The translations under genes were made by a program, and so were the position numbers. A DNA stretch of 64,000 nt from Clarkia xantiana subsp. parviflora (lineage: Eukaryota; Streptophyta; Magnoliopsida; Myrtales; Onagraceae): assembly GCA_036873135.1 (NCBI GenBank), contig JAPTYO010000003.1, positions 23,956,001 through 24,020,000 of the forward strand, in the 5' to 3' direction. Positions 44,515 to 57,492 of this stretch are shown here, in pieces. The notes beneath the pieces are model-generated. The model had not been told where the DNA came from. It saw nothing but the letters and a program-made list of their open reading frames with translations, and searched no databases. How positions within the stretch are numbered: position 1 is the first letter of the stretch; each line of letters begins with the position of its first letter.

Positions 44515-46890
44515 AGGGACTGCAAGTTGAGGCACGACTTGGGATTTTGAATTCCGAGAGACCGCGGCAGCCATGACTTCTTGGGTGCCGAAAAGAGTGA
44601 GCACTCGACCTGGGAGGCCACTTCAGCGGATTGATTGTTCGGTTCAGGCGATCATAGCTTGCGAGGTCTCCTCCAGATTGTTGATCCTCTTTTTTAGGTG
44701 GCCGAGCCATTGAATATCACATGGGTTAGAAACCCTGACAGAGGAGTTTGGCTTTAGTTGCCACATTCGTTTTGAAGTCATGGGTACGCAAGGGGCTTAA
44801 TCACGCCAGACTTATCTGCGAGAAAATGACAATTAGAATTTGAAAGAACACAAAAATGATGTATAATTTGAAAATGTAGCAATCAATTCTGCGGATTTCG
44901 CAGAAGGAGGTGTGTCCCGAGATGTTGAATTTTGGGAGACTGCGGCGGTCATGACTGCATGTGCGGTGAAAAAGCGATGAGACGCTTGATTTAGTAGGTC
45001 ATGTCGGCGATGAATTGTTCATTTTGGCTGAACTTTGCTCGCAAGGACTCCTCTAGCTTGGTAATCCTATATTCATCCTCTCGAGGTGGCGGAGCCGCTG
45101 GACATCACATGGGTTTTAGGAACCATACAGAAGAATCTTGTCATCTTGCTTAATTTGTTCTATTTGAGCGAAATCACGAGTACGTATGGGGCTTGCTTGC
45201 TCCAGATGTACCTGTAAAAACGTCAATTAGAACTGAAAATACAGATCATGATGCATGATCATGAGAACATAGTCATAAATTATTTCAAGGTCGCAGGCGG
45301 AGGCGCGACTCGAGATATTTGAGCTTTGGAAGGCTGCGATGCTATGAATGCTTGGGCGTTGAAAAAGCGATGATACGCTTGACTTATGAGGCCATGTCTG
45401 CGAGGTGACTGTTCTGTTTTGGGTGATCCCATCTCCCAAATCCCCTCTAGCTGGATGATCCCCTCTTCATTTTCTTGAGATGGCGGAGGCCCTGGATATC
45501 ACATGGGTTCAGAACCATGGCGGAAGACTCTGGTTTGATTGCCCATTTTGTTCCATTCGAACAAAGTCACGAGTATGTTTGGGGCTTGTTCGAGCCAAGT
45601 GTACCTGTGAGAAGACAACAATTAGAATTGAAAATTCACAATAATGATGGAATATTTTGAAAATATAGTCATCAATTATGCTGAGATCGCAAGTTGAGGC
45701 GCGCTCGAAATGTCGAAGTCTAGGAGACTGCGGTGGCCATGACTGTTGGGCGCTGAAAAGCGATGAGCTGCTCGATTTCGGAGGTCATGCTAGCGAGGGA
45801 TTTTTTTTCCTTCTGGTGATCATAGCATGCCTGGCACCCTCTTGATGGATGATCGTCTCTTGTCGAGGTGATGAAGCTGTTAGACATCTTATGGGTCTTA
45901 GGAACCCAAATGGAGGAATCTTCTCATCTTGCTTCATTTGTTCTGTTTGAATGAAATCACATGTACGTATGGAGCTTTCTTGCACTAGATGTACCTGTAA
46001 AAAATGCCAATTAGAATGCAAAATACAAACATTGATGCATGATTACGAAAATAAGCCATCAATTATATTAAGGTCGCCGGTGGATTCTCGTCTCGAGATA
46101 TTTGAACTTTGGAAGGCTTCGGCGGCCATGCTTGCGTGGGCGTTGAAAAAGAGATGATACGCTTGACTTATGAAGCCATGTCGGCGAGGAACTGTTCCGT
46201 TTTGGGTGATCCCATCTCCCAGATCTTTTCTAGCTGGATGATTCCCTCTTCATTTTCTTGAGGTGGCGAAGACCCTGGATATCACATGGGTTCAGAACCA
46301 TGACAGAGGACTCTTGTTTGGTTGTCCCGTTTGTTCCACTTGAACGAAGTCACAAGTATGTTTGTGGCTTGTTCGTGCCAGTTGCACATGCGAAAAAAAT
46401 GGAAACTAAATTGAGAATCCGCAATAGTTATGCATGATTTAGAAAATATAGCCATTAATTAAGCTGAGATCGCAAGCCGGGGCGTGAATCGAGATGTCGA
46501 AGTCTAGGAGACTGCGACGGCCATGAATGTTCGGGAACTAGCGACAAGACGCTTGAACTAGGAGGCCACGTCGAAGACGAATTGTTCCGTTCGGAAGGTT
46601 GTGGCTCGCATGGTCCCTTTTAGATGGACAATCCACTCTTTATTTTCTCGAGGTGGTGGAGCCTTTGGATATCACATTAGTTAGGAACCCTGGCGAATGA
46701 CTCTTTTTAGTTGCCTCATTTGTTCCATTCGAGCGAGATCACATAGTAAGTTTAGGGCTTGTTTGCGCCAGTTGTACCTGTGAAAAAAAAACTGGCAATT
46801 AGAATAGAGAATACGCAATAATGATGCATGATTTGGAAAATACAACCATCAATTATGCCGATTATGATCCTCAATGTTTTGAAAATTTTT
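44515..46890. repeat. Tandem repeat array of about 390-bp units (about 6 copies)
   Basis: Each unit contains recognisable landmarks: an AGACTGCGGCGG/CATGACTG segment, GAGGTGGCGGAGCC, ATATCACATGGGTT near a GAACC, TGTTCCATTCGA, and GATGCATGATTTGGAAAATA followed by CATCAATTATGC. The landmarks recur about every 390 bp (near 44560, 44935, 45330, 45725, 46115 and 46510). Units are strongly diverged, so the array is older than the insertion itself. Confidence 0.82.
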
Positions 46891-47970
46891 TTGGAGAATT
46901 AAGTCGAGGGTTATTCATTTTCCAACCCTTAACCCATTAGGTTTTTTTTTTTAATACCCGGTTTGCTTCTCATTCGATTAATGTCAGTTCCTGAGGTTCT
47001 GAATTTTGATGCTTCCCGAGATTTTTTATTTTTAAAACCAGGTGTTTTGATTTGTCGGGTCGACGACCGACCGCTTAAATTGGGCACAAAAATGACTTAG
47101 CTACCTCTGGCTTGGCAAAATCGAGACAACAACCGTGAATTTCTAGATTTTAAAACTCTTGAAATTAAAACGTTGAGGAGTATTTTAGGGTCTCATAAAA
47201 ATGAGTCATTTGAAAAACCATCTTCCTCAAGTCTTTTTTTTTTTTTTTTTGCAAATTGAATTCACGGTTCTTATCATGATGCTCGGGCAAATAATCCTTA
47301 CTTAATGGAGGATAAATAACTCATGACTTCAAAACCGACCCAATTGATGACTTTAATAGCTTTGAAATTCGTGATGCAGTATAAGAAGGAAATCACTTTA
47401 TTCATGTACACATGCATATATACAACGATTGTTTTTCTTACCTTCTCAAACCAATGCATCAAGAGAGGTATACAGACCTGTGGATGCCCCTTGACTATTT
47501 TAGAAAAGTGTGCGAGCTGCTGGATGCCCCTCCTATATATCAGACCAGGATAAAGAAAAAATGCAAAATAGCATATCTGGAATTAATGCGACTGGTTGAT
47601 GGCTCCGCATTGTGTGGGCATCTGCTCTATCAAGGTGGGTTCTAAAGGTTCTCGAATCGAAAGGTACCTTACCCCATGAAGGGGATCGCAGGCCCTTTTC
47701 GATCATCGAGTTGGGCTTTCGGAGACGTGCCGGCGGTTGTGACCGCTACTGGCCGTATTCTCTTACTCAACCCCCTAGGTTTCTATATGCCCTTGGTTTT
47801 TGGCCTGGAATAGTAACCGAATCTGGTGTGTGTGCAAAAGCAATTTAAATGACTCAAAATATGAGATTAGAAGCTGCACACACGAACAAACGGTCAAAAC
47901 GGATATAGTATAAAAATCCAATTAAACAAGGTAAGACAAACACAACAAGCCTAAACCCTCTGAATGGAAA
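46891..47970. other. 5' untranslated region of the Ogre/Tat-derived element
   Basis: No coding homology was recognised. A poly-T tract lies at about 47227-47250. In Ogre elements this place would hold a long 5' leader. Confidence 0.5.
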
Positions 47971-47988
47971 TCCCCAGCAGAGTCGCCA
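47971..47988 (-). other. Primer binding site (tRNA-Arg type, Tat/Ogre)
   Basis: On the minus strand TGGCGACTCTGCTGGGGA lies 3 nt from the 5' LTR end. This is the primer site known from Ogre/Tat Gypsy elements, and it assigns the family and the strand. Confidence 0.85.
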
Positions 47989-47991
47989 AAA

Positions 47992-49540
47992 TGTCGCACG
48001 TCGGAGCCGGCCAACGCTCTCGCAAATAGAGCGGGTTTTGAAAATGTGTTTTTTTGGATCGGCGAACGACGGGTTCGGTCGATTATGGAAATATCAACCG
48101 AACCGGGGAAAATAGAAAGAGTCGCCACCGATTAATTAAAGGCTAATCGGAATCCTAAATTTGCCTAGGGTACATATACTAACATCCTAGGGCTTGAAAT
48201 GGTCTGCGTCCAGAGGTTCGGGTTCGGGGGTTTGATTACGTATTAAAAGCTCGCAAGCTAAAAATCCGCCCTTTCGGTACTTTGGCTTGTCTTGTCTTAT
48301 TTAAATTTTTACTAAAAACTTTGAGGGCTGAATTGCATGTATCAAAAAGTTCATGGCCGAGTTGCAATTATCAAGAAATTCATGGCCAATTTGCAATTAT
48401 CGAAAAAATCATGGATGAACTAAAATGACTTTTAAAATGTGTTAAAATGGTCCTCCTCTGGACTGATCTGTAACACGTAGCAAAATTCAGGGACGATAGA
48501 AACGTTTCTGGGCTGAAATGTAACAATCAGTAAAGTTCAGGGCAGAACTGAAAACAGTCTTGGAAACACGTTAAAATGACCATGAACTTCTCTAGACTAA
48601 TTTTTAACACTTAACAGAGTTTTGAAATATATAAGTAATACGAACACATATAAAAACTTACAAAAAATGCAAATGCGACAAATATATAATATGACCATAT
48701 ATAAAACTTATATTTCATATAAATGACAAATAAGTGAATAAACAGATATAAGACTTAATAATTTATAAACATATAAGTAAATGACAATAAGTAATATAAT
48801 ATATATAAAACTTATATATAATGTAAATGACAAAAAAGTAAAACGGATATATATAAAACTTGTAGAAAATAGAAATACATAATATGTATATATATAGTGC
48901 AAAATGAAATAACGGAAAATAAATAAAACACTACATTGAAAGCGATGAGTTTTTAACCAACTTGTACTTTATTTATAGTTAGAATGTAAATACAACTTTT
49001 GACTAAGCAGTACTTACATTGGGTTGTTTCCGGGTAAAATATCGTGACACGTGGAACCAAACCACAAATTATCGAGCACCGAGCTAACTATCACTCAAAC
49101 CTCACTTGTTCTCAAAAATACATTAAACCACACATGACTCTCTGTAATCCTCACGTTTCATTTTGTGACCTCTTCTCCTAGTTCTAAACTGAGCCCTCTT
49201 ATATATAGGAGATAAAGCTGGTTCTTTTTTTAATCATTTTCTTTGCAATTTACATGCCACTTGCATGGGAAAATCATGGGGGAAGTAAATCAACATGGAA
49301 GTAGCATAGGGAAGCTAAATAGTGGACGTGGCCGATCCATGGCCATACTTGTTTTTTTTTTTTTTTACTACTATATATATATATATAAGTAATTATTATT
49401 ATTTTTTGTTTTTTTAAGTATAATAATACTAATAATATTTCACTACTATTTTTAGGTTTTTTTCTAATTGCTTGATTATTCCCGGCTCGGTTCCACTTGT
49501 CACGATATTTTCCGACCCTGTCCAAAATCAGGTGTTTACA
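47992..49540 (-). repeat. 5' LTR of the Ogre/Tat-derived element
   Basis: The same 1549-bp sequence as 39163-40711 at an offset of 8829; no difference was found by eye. Confidence 0.93.
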
Positions 49541-49545
49541 AATAA

Positions 49546-50594
49546 TATTAGGCCTCAAATCGAAATGTGGTTTTAGGCCTCAATTTCCTTAGGGCCGGCC
49601 CCGCATCATGACTAGGTCAACTGGGCCCTAGGGTCCAATTGAGTTTTTTTAGGGACTAAATTGCAAAAATCAAAAGTTAAGTGCATAAATTGGATGACTA
49701 AATTGAACAAAATAAAAGTATTTAATGTTCAAACTCGATAGTTAACTAACGGATGCACCAAAAGTCTACAAAATGCAAATATATGACACCAAATCTTACA
49801 AAAATTACACATATGGCACCAAAAGTCAATATTAGTCAAACATATGGCATTGAAAGACCCTTTTAACCCTTCGTTTTAGAACTGTTGTCCAATAATAATG
49901 AAATTTTAAGTAAGATGGTTAGACAAATATGTACCATACAAATAAGTTTGAGATATATTTACATTGGTATTAGTAGTCTAGTCGTTAAGAACGTTTACTC
50001 ATATATAGAATTAAAAGATCAAATCCGGTAAAGTTCACATATTGCATAGATATGAGAGATGAATAAAATATGTATATACATAATTTAGTTATTCGCTAAA
50101 TTTGTTCTAAAAAAAAAACTCAAGGCCATAAATGATAAAGTTCAACAGCGTGATTGATTTAAGATATGTATTTCATTAAATATTATCAAAGTTTCATTTG
50201 ATAACGTGCAAATCAACAACAAAATGGCCGGCCAAAATAAATAAACATCATTCCTACATAATATAATATATAAATACAGTTCAATCCTGTATTCTTTTTC
50301 TGAAAATGGACTCCCAAAGATTTTACATTTCAATCAGAGTCCAACATTCAGAAGTGCTAATAATTAAGTAAGTTTGTATCCTTAGTCCTCAAATCGGACA
50401 AGTATATATTATCCTCAATTTGTTATATTTACCCCTGCGCTTAGAAGTATATAATATTCACAAGAGAAGAAATTATAAATTTTCATTATCATTCAAAATG
50501 TGGAAAACAAAACAACCTAGTTATTGTGTTAAAAAAACAAAAAGGACTAATTAAGTCCATTTGAATAACTTAATTGTCCCAATTTCGGCCTTCT
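49546..50594. other. Region downstream of MATE paralogue 3
   Basis: About 50210-50370 is homologous to 35540-35935, and 50460-50590 is homologous to 27480-27530 plus 28183-28300, so it is part of the ancestral duplication unit. A SINE-like fragment at about 49955-50050 has TAGTCTAGTCGTTAAGAACG and AAGATCAAATCCGG as weak A and B boxes. No gene was seen. Confidence 0.6.
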
Positions 50595-53500
50595 TCAAAC
50601 GTCATCAACTAATACTAGTGCTTGAGATTCTTCATTGCCTGATCTCTTCAACCGAATAACTGCATTCTCGACCTATATATATAACCACATTAACACATTA
50701 TTGTTAATAATCAAAATTCATCAACATATTGTTTATGTAATATATATATATATATATATAATACCTCGGCCGACCAATTTGTTCTAGCTGTTAATATGAT
50801 GAGTGTTGTTGTCTGTAACAGAACACCGATAATCATACCCCACCATATTCCCTGAATTTATATTACATTGACCCATTCAGATTATGTCATGATTATTATA
50901 TATCGCGAATATATATATATATATAGTTACATACCGCTACTCCGAGGCTAGTTTTGAACGCGAGAACACATCCTATTGGGAGACCGACGACGTAATAGGT
51001 TGCAAGGTTGACGTAAGCCACAACCGCTTGCCACCCGCTTCCAATCGCTACTCCTGTATTATTACAAAACACAACTCACAAATTAGTTTACTTAGCCTTG
51101 GCCGCTAAAATATAAGGGTTTTATGCCCCATTTTTTAGGAAGTTTATTATGTGGTAGTGATTTTTTACATTTTTTGTTTTGGTTTGAATGTCTTATACAA
51201 TTAAGATCATAATCATAAAATATAGTAGTGTTCAAAACTCAAAACCTGTTTTTTTTTTAAAAAAAAATAAAAAATAGCATTTAGTTGTCAATTTAATGTT
51301 TGGACACAAAAGTACTATTTTATAAAAGGCCCCGAATTAAAATGTAGCTTTAGATCTCAAAATCCTCTAGGACGGCCTTACTGTGCTGAAATATTTACCT
51401 TGATAATATTTCTGGTTTAAAAAAGTAAAATGTGTTTAAGCGTGGGATGGGCCTTTTCCAAATCTCGTGGTGCACTGCTTGTAAAATGCTCAATAACGTG
51501 ACTTAAGGTACAAGTTTGGCAGAAAGAATTGTGATGCAATTCAATAAATGGTAAATGTGCTCTTATGCCACGATCTTTTATTTTAGGGTTATATATGTAA
51601 TTACAAAAAAGTTTGGGAGTTACTATAGGAAACATTATAGGCAAAGTAAAAAGTGTAGTAGTTTGAGTTTTCTGTCGTAGCGGCCCAACAAGATTATTAT
51701 GGTGATCCAAAAATATTTTTTTTAATCCACCCATAGTTATTACTTGGGGTTTATATCCAGCATTAGAAACAAAATTTACTATTTTTATAGTATTTAAGTC
51801 AAGGTTCATTAATAAAAAAATTTAAAAATAATTATTTGCTTAAAAAATGGCGGGAAAATCCATCCAGAAAGTTCGGCCCAAAATGATACTGAGTTCGAGA
51901 TATTTTCAGCCCGGCCCAATTGGCATGTTCACTAGCAAGTAAGTAGACATTATTCATAAGCATAAATAAACTTGGTTACATTGTTTACCTGAGAGTATGG
52001 GTTGAATTCCATTGAGGAAGACTGAGATTGCTAGTAGAGGAGTTAAATTAGTAACGGCATTGATGACTTCTGTATCCGTAGTAAAGAGCTTGCTAAGCTC
52101 GACCTTGAATATCATAATGAGCGCGCTAAATACAATACTAATAATAATGCTCGTCCCGTTCACGACAAACACTGAGAACTTAGTCACTCGTGGATGGCCC
52201 GCCCCGAGCTCGTTACTGACCCGAACACTGCAATCAACTTACAAATTTTTTTTAAAAAAACAATATAGCCAAATATAAAATTTTCTAAGGTCTAAATTGT
52301 AAAGCTTATTAAAAAATGTATTTTTTAGGACTAGAAGAGTTGTCTGCCAAAAGTTGAGGGGGCAAAGAGCAGTAAGATCAAAGTTTAAGTGACTAACCTG
52401 GCCGCGGCGGCTAGACCGAGCATGAACTGCATGTCCCAATTCAAGTAGTTCATGCTAAATAAAGATATATAGAGATAATGAGTACAAATTAATTAAAGAG
52501 TAAATGATTATATTACAAAGAGGGAAACCGAATGGATTACATACCAAATAGAAATGGAGTCGAGCGCAATTGTAGGGTTTGTGAGAAGTCCCGAAATGAG
52601 CACAAGTCCTTGACTGTACCATATCTCTAAACTACGTTCAAATATACCGAGTTATTCACCCTTTATTAGAACTGTTTTATTTTATTCATTGAAATATACC
52701 CTTCAAATTATATGATATTGTGTTTTTTAAAAATAACAAACAAAATATTATAAATTTATTTACAAAATGGAACCTTTACTTTTTTAGCTGTCTATAACAA
52801 AAGAAGTTTAAAGAGAACCTAATATTCGAACTCTAAGAGTATATACATACAGTACTCGATTTATTACCAATATATTTTTTAATAAATTTTTAAAAGAAAC
52901 TTGAAAAAAAAAAAAAAACTTGGTTATTAAAGGGTAAGCAAGTTTTTTCTAATTAATTTGTGACAGTTAAAAAGTAATTAATAGTTTACGTATAATTTTT
53001 TCGTTCTTTTAGAAAATTGGTAAGATGGTTAGACAAATATGTACCATAGCATGACCGCGGAAGCAACTGTGAGCTTGAAGTACGGCCAGATACCCCTAAA
53101 AGCCCGAATCGAAAGCCCGGTCCACGTCTCCTTGCAAGACGGGCTAAGGACAATGTACAACCCAGTCAAGATCACAATCAGCCACCATGAGAAGCTCAGG
53201 GTCAAGGCGGCACCGAGGAGCCCGTAGTCGAGCACAAAGACGACGATCCATGTTAGGAGAATGTGTAGTAGGAACACCCCGACCGATATGTAGGCTAGAG
53301 GGTTCACTATGTTTTGTGCCTGAAGAAATCGCTGCATCGGGCAGGCGATTGTGAATGCGTATAGTTGTGGAATGAGACCTCGAGCAAATATCTGGCCTTG
53401 ATCGGCTATGCTGTCTGACTGGCCAATCGCTCTCAGTGCGGACCCAGAGAACCAGTAGAGGAAGCTTAGTAGGACCGCCGCTCCCACGTGGAGGACGATT

Positions 53501-54472
53501 GCTCGTTGCAAGATTATGGACATTGCCGATAGTTTTCGGGCTCCGTAGGCTTGACCGCACACGGTTTGGACCGCACTCGCCATACCCAACTTAAAATTTA
53601 AAAATAAATAAATTATAAAAATATTGTATCAGATAAAAGTAGTTAGGGTTGATCAAATTAACCAAACAGACTGTTATGTTATAAGTGACACATTTTATGC
53701 ATAACATACTGTTACGTGACTGTCGTGTGACATTTTATACAGACTTAAAAATTAGTTGAACAAACTGTTAAGTGATAGGCTATAACAGTAGTTAGGGTGA
53801 TGAAATAACTAAACAGACTGTTACTTGACAAGTGACACATTTTATACAAAACAGAGTGTTACGTGATAGGTGACATATTTTATATGAAGCACACTCTTAC
53901 ATGACCTGTGATAGTTTATACATATTTAAAATTTATTATCTGAACAGAGTGTTACGTGATAGGCTATAGCAATAGTTAGGGGTGGTCAAACTAATTGAAT
54001 ATGTGACACATTTTATGCGAAACAGACTATTACGTGATAGGTGACACATTTTATACAGAACATATTGTTAAGTGAATGACATGCGAATTTTATACCAATT
54101 TAATTTAGATTTTAGACACTCCGAAAAAAAAAAAACAACAAAAACAGAAAAACAATGTACCATGATGCCGTAGGCGAGGCCCTGAATCCCGACACTGGCA
54201 ATGGAGGCTCCGGCAAGCTCGAGAGCGCCGAGGTGGCCAACGAACATTAACGTTGCGAAGCTGAGCATGTAATTGAATATCGAGACGATGATTGAGGATC
54301 CCGAGAGTAACCATAGAAGCCTTGACTCCCAAGCCACAAGCCTCGGCCACCACCGAAGAGACACCGGGCCGTGCTCTAGAAACTCCTCGATTTCCACGGA
54401 GGATAGGTCGGGGATTCGGCTGTGAGACTCGAACCCTAGCAGCAGGGGCTGATACTCTGAGGCCGAACCCAT
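50595..54472 (-). CDS. MATE efflux transporter, DETOXIFICATION 36-39-like (paralogue 3)
   Basis: Eight exons: 54472-54161, 53589-53045, 52631-52545, 52454-52398, 52227-51989, 51053-50935, 50851-50765 and 50672-50595. Together they give 1524 nt (507 residues) with no interruption. Exons 2-7 keep the same lengths as in the other two paralogues. It is more diverged: N-terminus MGSASEYQPLLLGF with an acidic stretch and a dileucine-like QPLLL, then LGMASAVQTVCGQAYGA, SPSCKETWTG and SVRVSNELGAGHP. QPLLL-type N-termini are common in tonoplast carriers, but location is not proven. It is a 12-helix antiporter by family; substrate unknown. Intron 1 contains an AT-rich tandem repeat. Confidence 0.93.
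53640..54100. repeat. Degenerate tandem repeat in intron 1 of MATE paralogue 3
   Basis: Units built on ACAGACTGTTACGTGATAGG and TGACACATTTTATACA recur about ten times, with a higher-order period including GTTAGGGTGATGAAATAACT (near 53640, 53793 and 53975). The first introns of the other two paralogues lack it. Confidence 0.8.
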
Positions 54473-55785
54473 ACTCAGGGGGTTTAGCTAGGGTTTATCT
54501 GATGATGATGAAGACAATGCTGCTAGCTGCTGATTAAGTACTTGATATAGTGAGAAAAAACAGGGGTTTTAGATAAGTGAATAACTACCAGTCTATTATA
54601 GTAGGCGGGAAAGTTAGTTAGTTAGTTCCTACCTACGACATATAATGCCACGTGCGCACCTACTCCAAACGTACGACCTGTCTGTCTGGCATCTGGGTAA
54701 AGCTTTTTCTAGAACCTGATTGTTAATGTCATAATGATGTTAAGTCCAACTATATATATATTTGGTGAGGATATATATCCCATTTTAAATCGGCCCCGAC
54801 ATCGAACCGGAGAAAGCCATCAATCGGTTCGACGATCCAATCGTAAAAATATCATGCGCAAATTTATTTGGTAAATTTGACAATTTTGTAAAATTAATGT
54901 TAAAGTTTTTTTTTTTTTTTTTTTTTTTAAAATCCCAAACAGATATATTGCATCACCTAATACAACTGACAATTTCAAACTTTTAAATATATTATTAGAA
55001 GATATTATATAATTTTAATATCTATAAAATTGTTACTTTTATTTACAATAATAATATTATTAATTTGAATATCAGTAAAAGAGTCATAACATTTTCTTTA
55101 AGTAATTTGATTTATGGACAATTTTTATGTAAAAATAGGGATAAATACATTTTCAGTGACATATAATTTATTATAATTTTATGTAAAGTATAACAATTTA
55201 TTTAATAACAAGATGCATACATTTTTTTAATAATATTAATTAAAATACAAATTTATCGCTTAAACTTTAAAGTAATAACATACAAATTTTATTGTACAAA
55301 CACAGTCAAATCATTAGTATATAATGCTGGACAAAATATTTCAATGTTTTTATAACTTTTACATAAAGTATAGTATATAAAATATAGAGTTTTACTTTTA
55401 CCTCATTTGAAAGCTATTATATTTTTTATTTTATGTATAATATTTCTTAATAGCAAACTCGTTAAAAAGAAAATCTATTCTAGATTGAGAAGAGGGTGTA
55501 TAGAGTTAAGGGGTTTGGTGATGTTGAGCACGTGCACCTCCCTTCCACAGCACTTCACTCTGGCTTGAGTACTTGACTCGTGTGTTTCTCTATGCATATG
55601 CATATCCTTGCTCACGTGATAATTAATAACTAGGAAGCTTCCCCATGCACGGAGTAGCTGAGTTTTTATCTTTTACATAAAATATTAATCTTCTTGTAAT
55701 AAATTAATTCTACTTTTTTATGTGAGCCTAGCAAAGTCTTCGTCTACTCTTTTTTTGGCATGTAAAAGGTATGGGTAACTCTGGA
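54473..55785. other. Upstream region of MATE paralogue 3 and AT-rich intergenic DNA
   Basis: A possible CTATAATAG TATA-like element lies about 115 nt before the ATG, and a GA-rich 5' leader may lie at 54473-54540. A poly-T tract is at 54907-54928. No gene was recognised. Confidence 0.4.
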
Positions 55786-55789
55786 CCAA

Positions 55790-56105
55790 TCTTGTTACGT
55801 AATGATCGAGCTCTCATACTTACGGTTTGAGATTTTTTCGACCAGACTTAGTAAACAACCAGCGTATGTACTAACCCCATCAATATAACCCCAACAGCAG
55901 CCTAGTATAGTCAGTCAAGAGGCCGGCCCGTTAAGCCCAGTTGTACACGCCTCCTTATATGCCTGACGCGGTATTTGGGCCAGACGAGAATTGATATTTT
56001 TATATCAGGTCACCTCGCTCATAAGGGGTTTCGAACATGTAACATCAGAGTCAAACCACTAGGGAGTAAGCATTTGTGACCATTAAACCACCACTGCTGG
56101 TGGTG
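55790..56105 (-). mobile_element. SINE-like repeat
   Basis: It is related to 34915-35180 along its whole length (GCCTAGTATAGTCAG, GCCCGTTAAGCCCAGTTGTA, CTCCTTATATGCCTGACGCG). On the minus strand the head has an A-box-like GGTTTAATGGTCACAAATGC and a B-box-like ATGTTCGAAACCC. Confidence 0.68.
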
Positions 56106-56200
56106 TCTACTTCGAATATTATAAATTCAATTTTATTTCCTTTTTTAAAAAATAATTTTTTTTATGTCTACTTCGAATGTTATAAATTCAATTTTATTTC
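56102..56200. repeat. Short direct duplication beside the SINE-like repeat
   Basis: GTCTACTTCGAATATTATAA and GTCTACTTCGAATGTTATAA, each followed by ATTCAATTTTATTTCC, are repeated about 62 bp apart. Confidence 0.75.
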
Positions 56201-56204
56201 CCCG

Positions 56205-57492
56205 TTTAGCTTTTCGTCGAATAATAATAATAACATTCAAGGCAAATATAACTTTGATAATGTATAGTGTGGATTCATAAGAAACATCCCGAGTTAATTA
56301 AAAAAGAAATTTTATACGTAAGACTATTAAGTATTTATTGCATGTATTATGTAAGTTAGAGTAGATATACTAATACTAACTAAAAATACGGGACATGTCG
56401 TCGCGAAACAGTACTTTCGCATTCAAGCACAAGACAACGGTCAAAGATCTTTAATAATAATCAATAGGCATAATTAATCAAATACTTAAGTAACGTGGTA
56501 CTGAAACTAGTTAGTAGCCTCGTCTTGGTAATTAAATTTGGGATATATTATATTCGAGTAGAATTAATTACAATTAAGAGAAGGGGAGTTGAAGATATGT
56601 ATAGATGGGGTTAGGTAAGCACGTTTATAACTAATTAATTCCTTCTGGCGTTCTATATATCTACTTTGACTTGTGTTTCATAATTTATATGTACAGTTCA
56701 TCCGGAATCAGTTCATAATACGGTTTAATTCTCGATATATACTAAGGTTTGGACAAGAATAAAGAGTTAATTACCATACGTTTAGTACTTGACAAATTAT
56801 TGCACAATACAAATCGAAACCTAAATTAACAAATTGTCCAAAACAAAATTTTTAACCAGTAATTTATCTAAGTACTTCAATTTTAACTAGTAAATTGTCT
56901 AAAAGAAAACTCCAGTTAGCAATGCCCAAACGTGAGATAGTAATTTTGTATTACCCAAAGAATAAATAACAGAGCTCTGTAAAATAACACAAAACAAAAA
57001 TATATTTTAAATAGAAATACAATTGTACTATATCATATGAACGGTTAAAATTAGTCAATATCATCCACAAATATTATTTAATTTCAACATCAATATGCAT
57101 ATATGTAAACTACCAAGCTGCATATTTCTCTAAGTAGTAGCAACTTAATTAATAAAGTTGAACCATATTTTATTGACTAGTTGGTAGCACAGTCAATCAT
57201 AAACCCTACTAGAGATCCATAAACCCTAGAGATCGATGGCAATTAATACTCGCAAATTTTTAATTAGTTGCTTTCTCTTAAAACTAATTAAGAGAGCCAT
57301 ATTTCTACAATAATAAATCCATCATTTACACTCCTACTACAAATAGATAACTACAAAGCCTTACAATATGCATATTTCCACCGTCATTACACTGATACCT
57401 TCTAGTATCTATATATATAACGATACATCACACAATTACTTAGCACACAAGAAATTTCGTTACATTCATTACCTACCTTAACCCGAACCGTC
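56205..57492. other. Intergenic DNA and ARF 3' region
   Basis: AT-rich with no recognisable gene. The last few hundred bases before 57492 are probably the 3' UTR of the ARF gene. Confidence 0.45.

Larger units (their letters stand above)
39163..49540 (-). mobile_element. Ogre/Tat-derived non-autonomous LTR retrotransposon (LARD), 10,378 bp
   Basis: Two 1549-bp LTRs (39163-40711 and 47992-49540) appear identical in every line compared. They are flanked by an exact 5-bp duplication AATAA (39158-39162 and 49541-49545). The tRNA-Arg-type primer site of Tat/Ogre Gypsy elements lies inside the right LTR on the minus strand, so the element reads leftward. The 7.3-kb interior has no intact frame: it holds a decayed integrase and three families of tandem repeats. 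Identical LTRs mean a very recent insertion, so the decayed interior must have been mobilised in trans. Confidence 0.93.
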
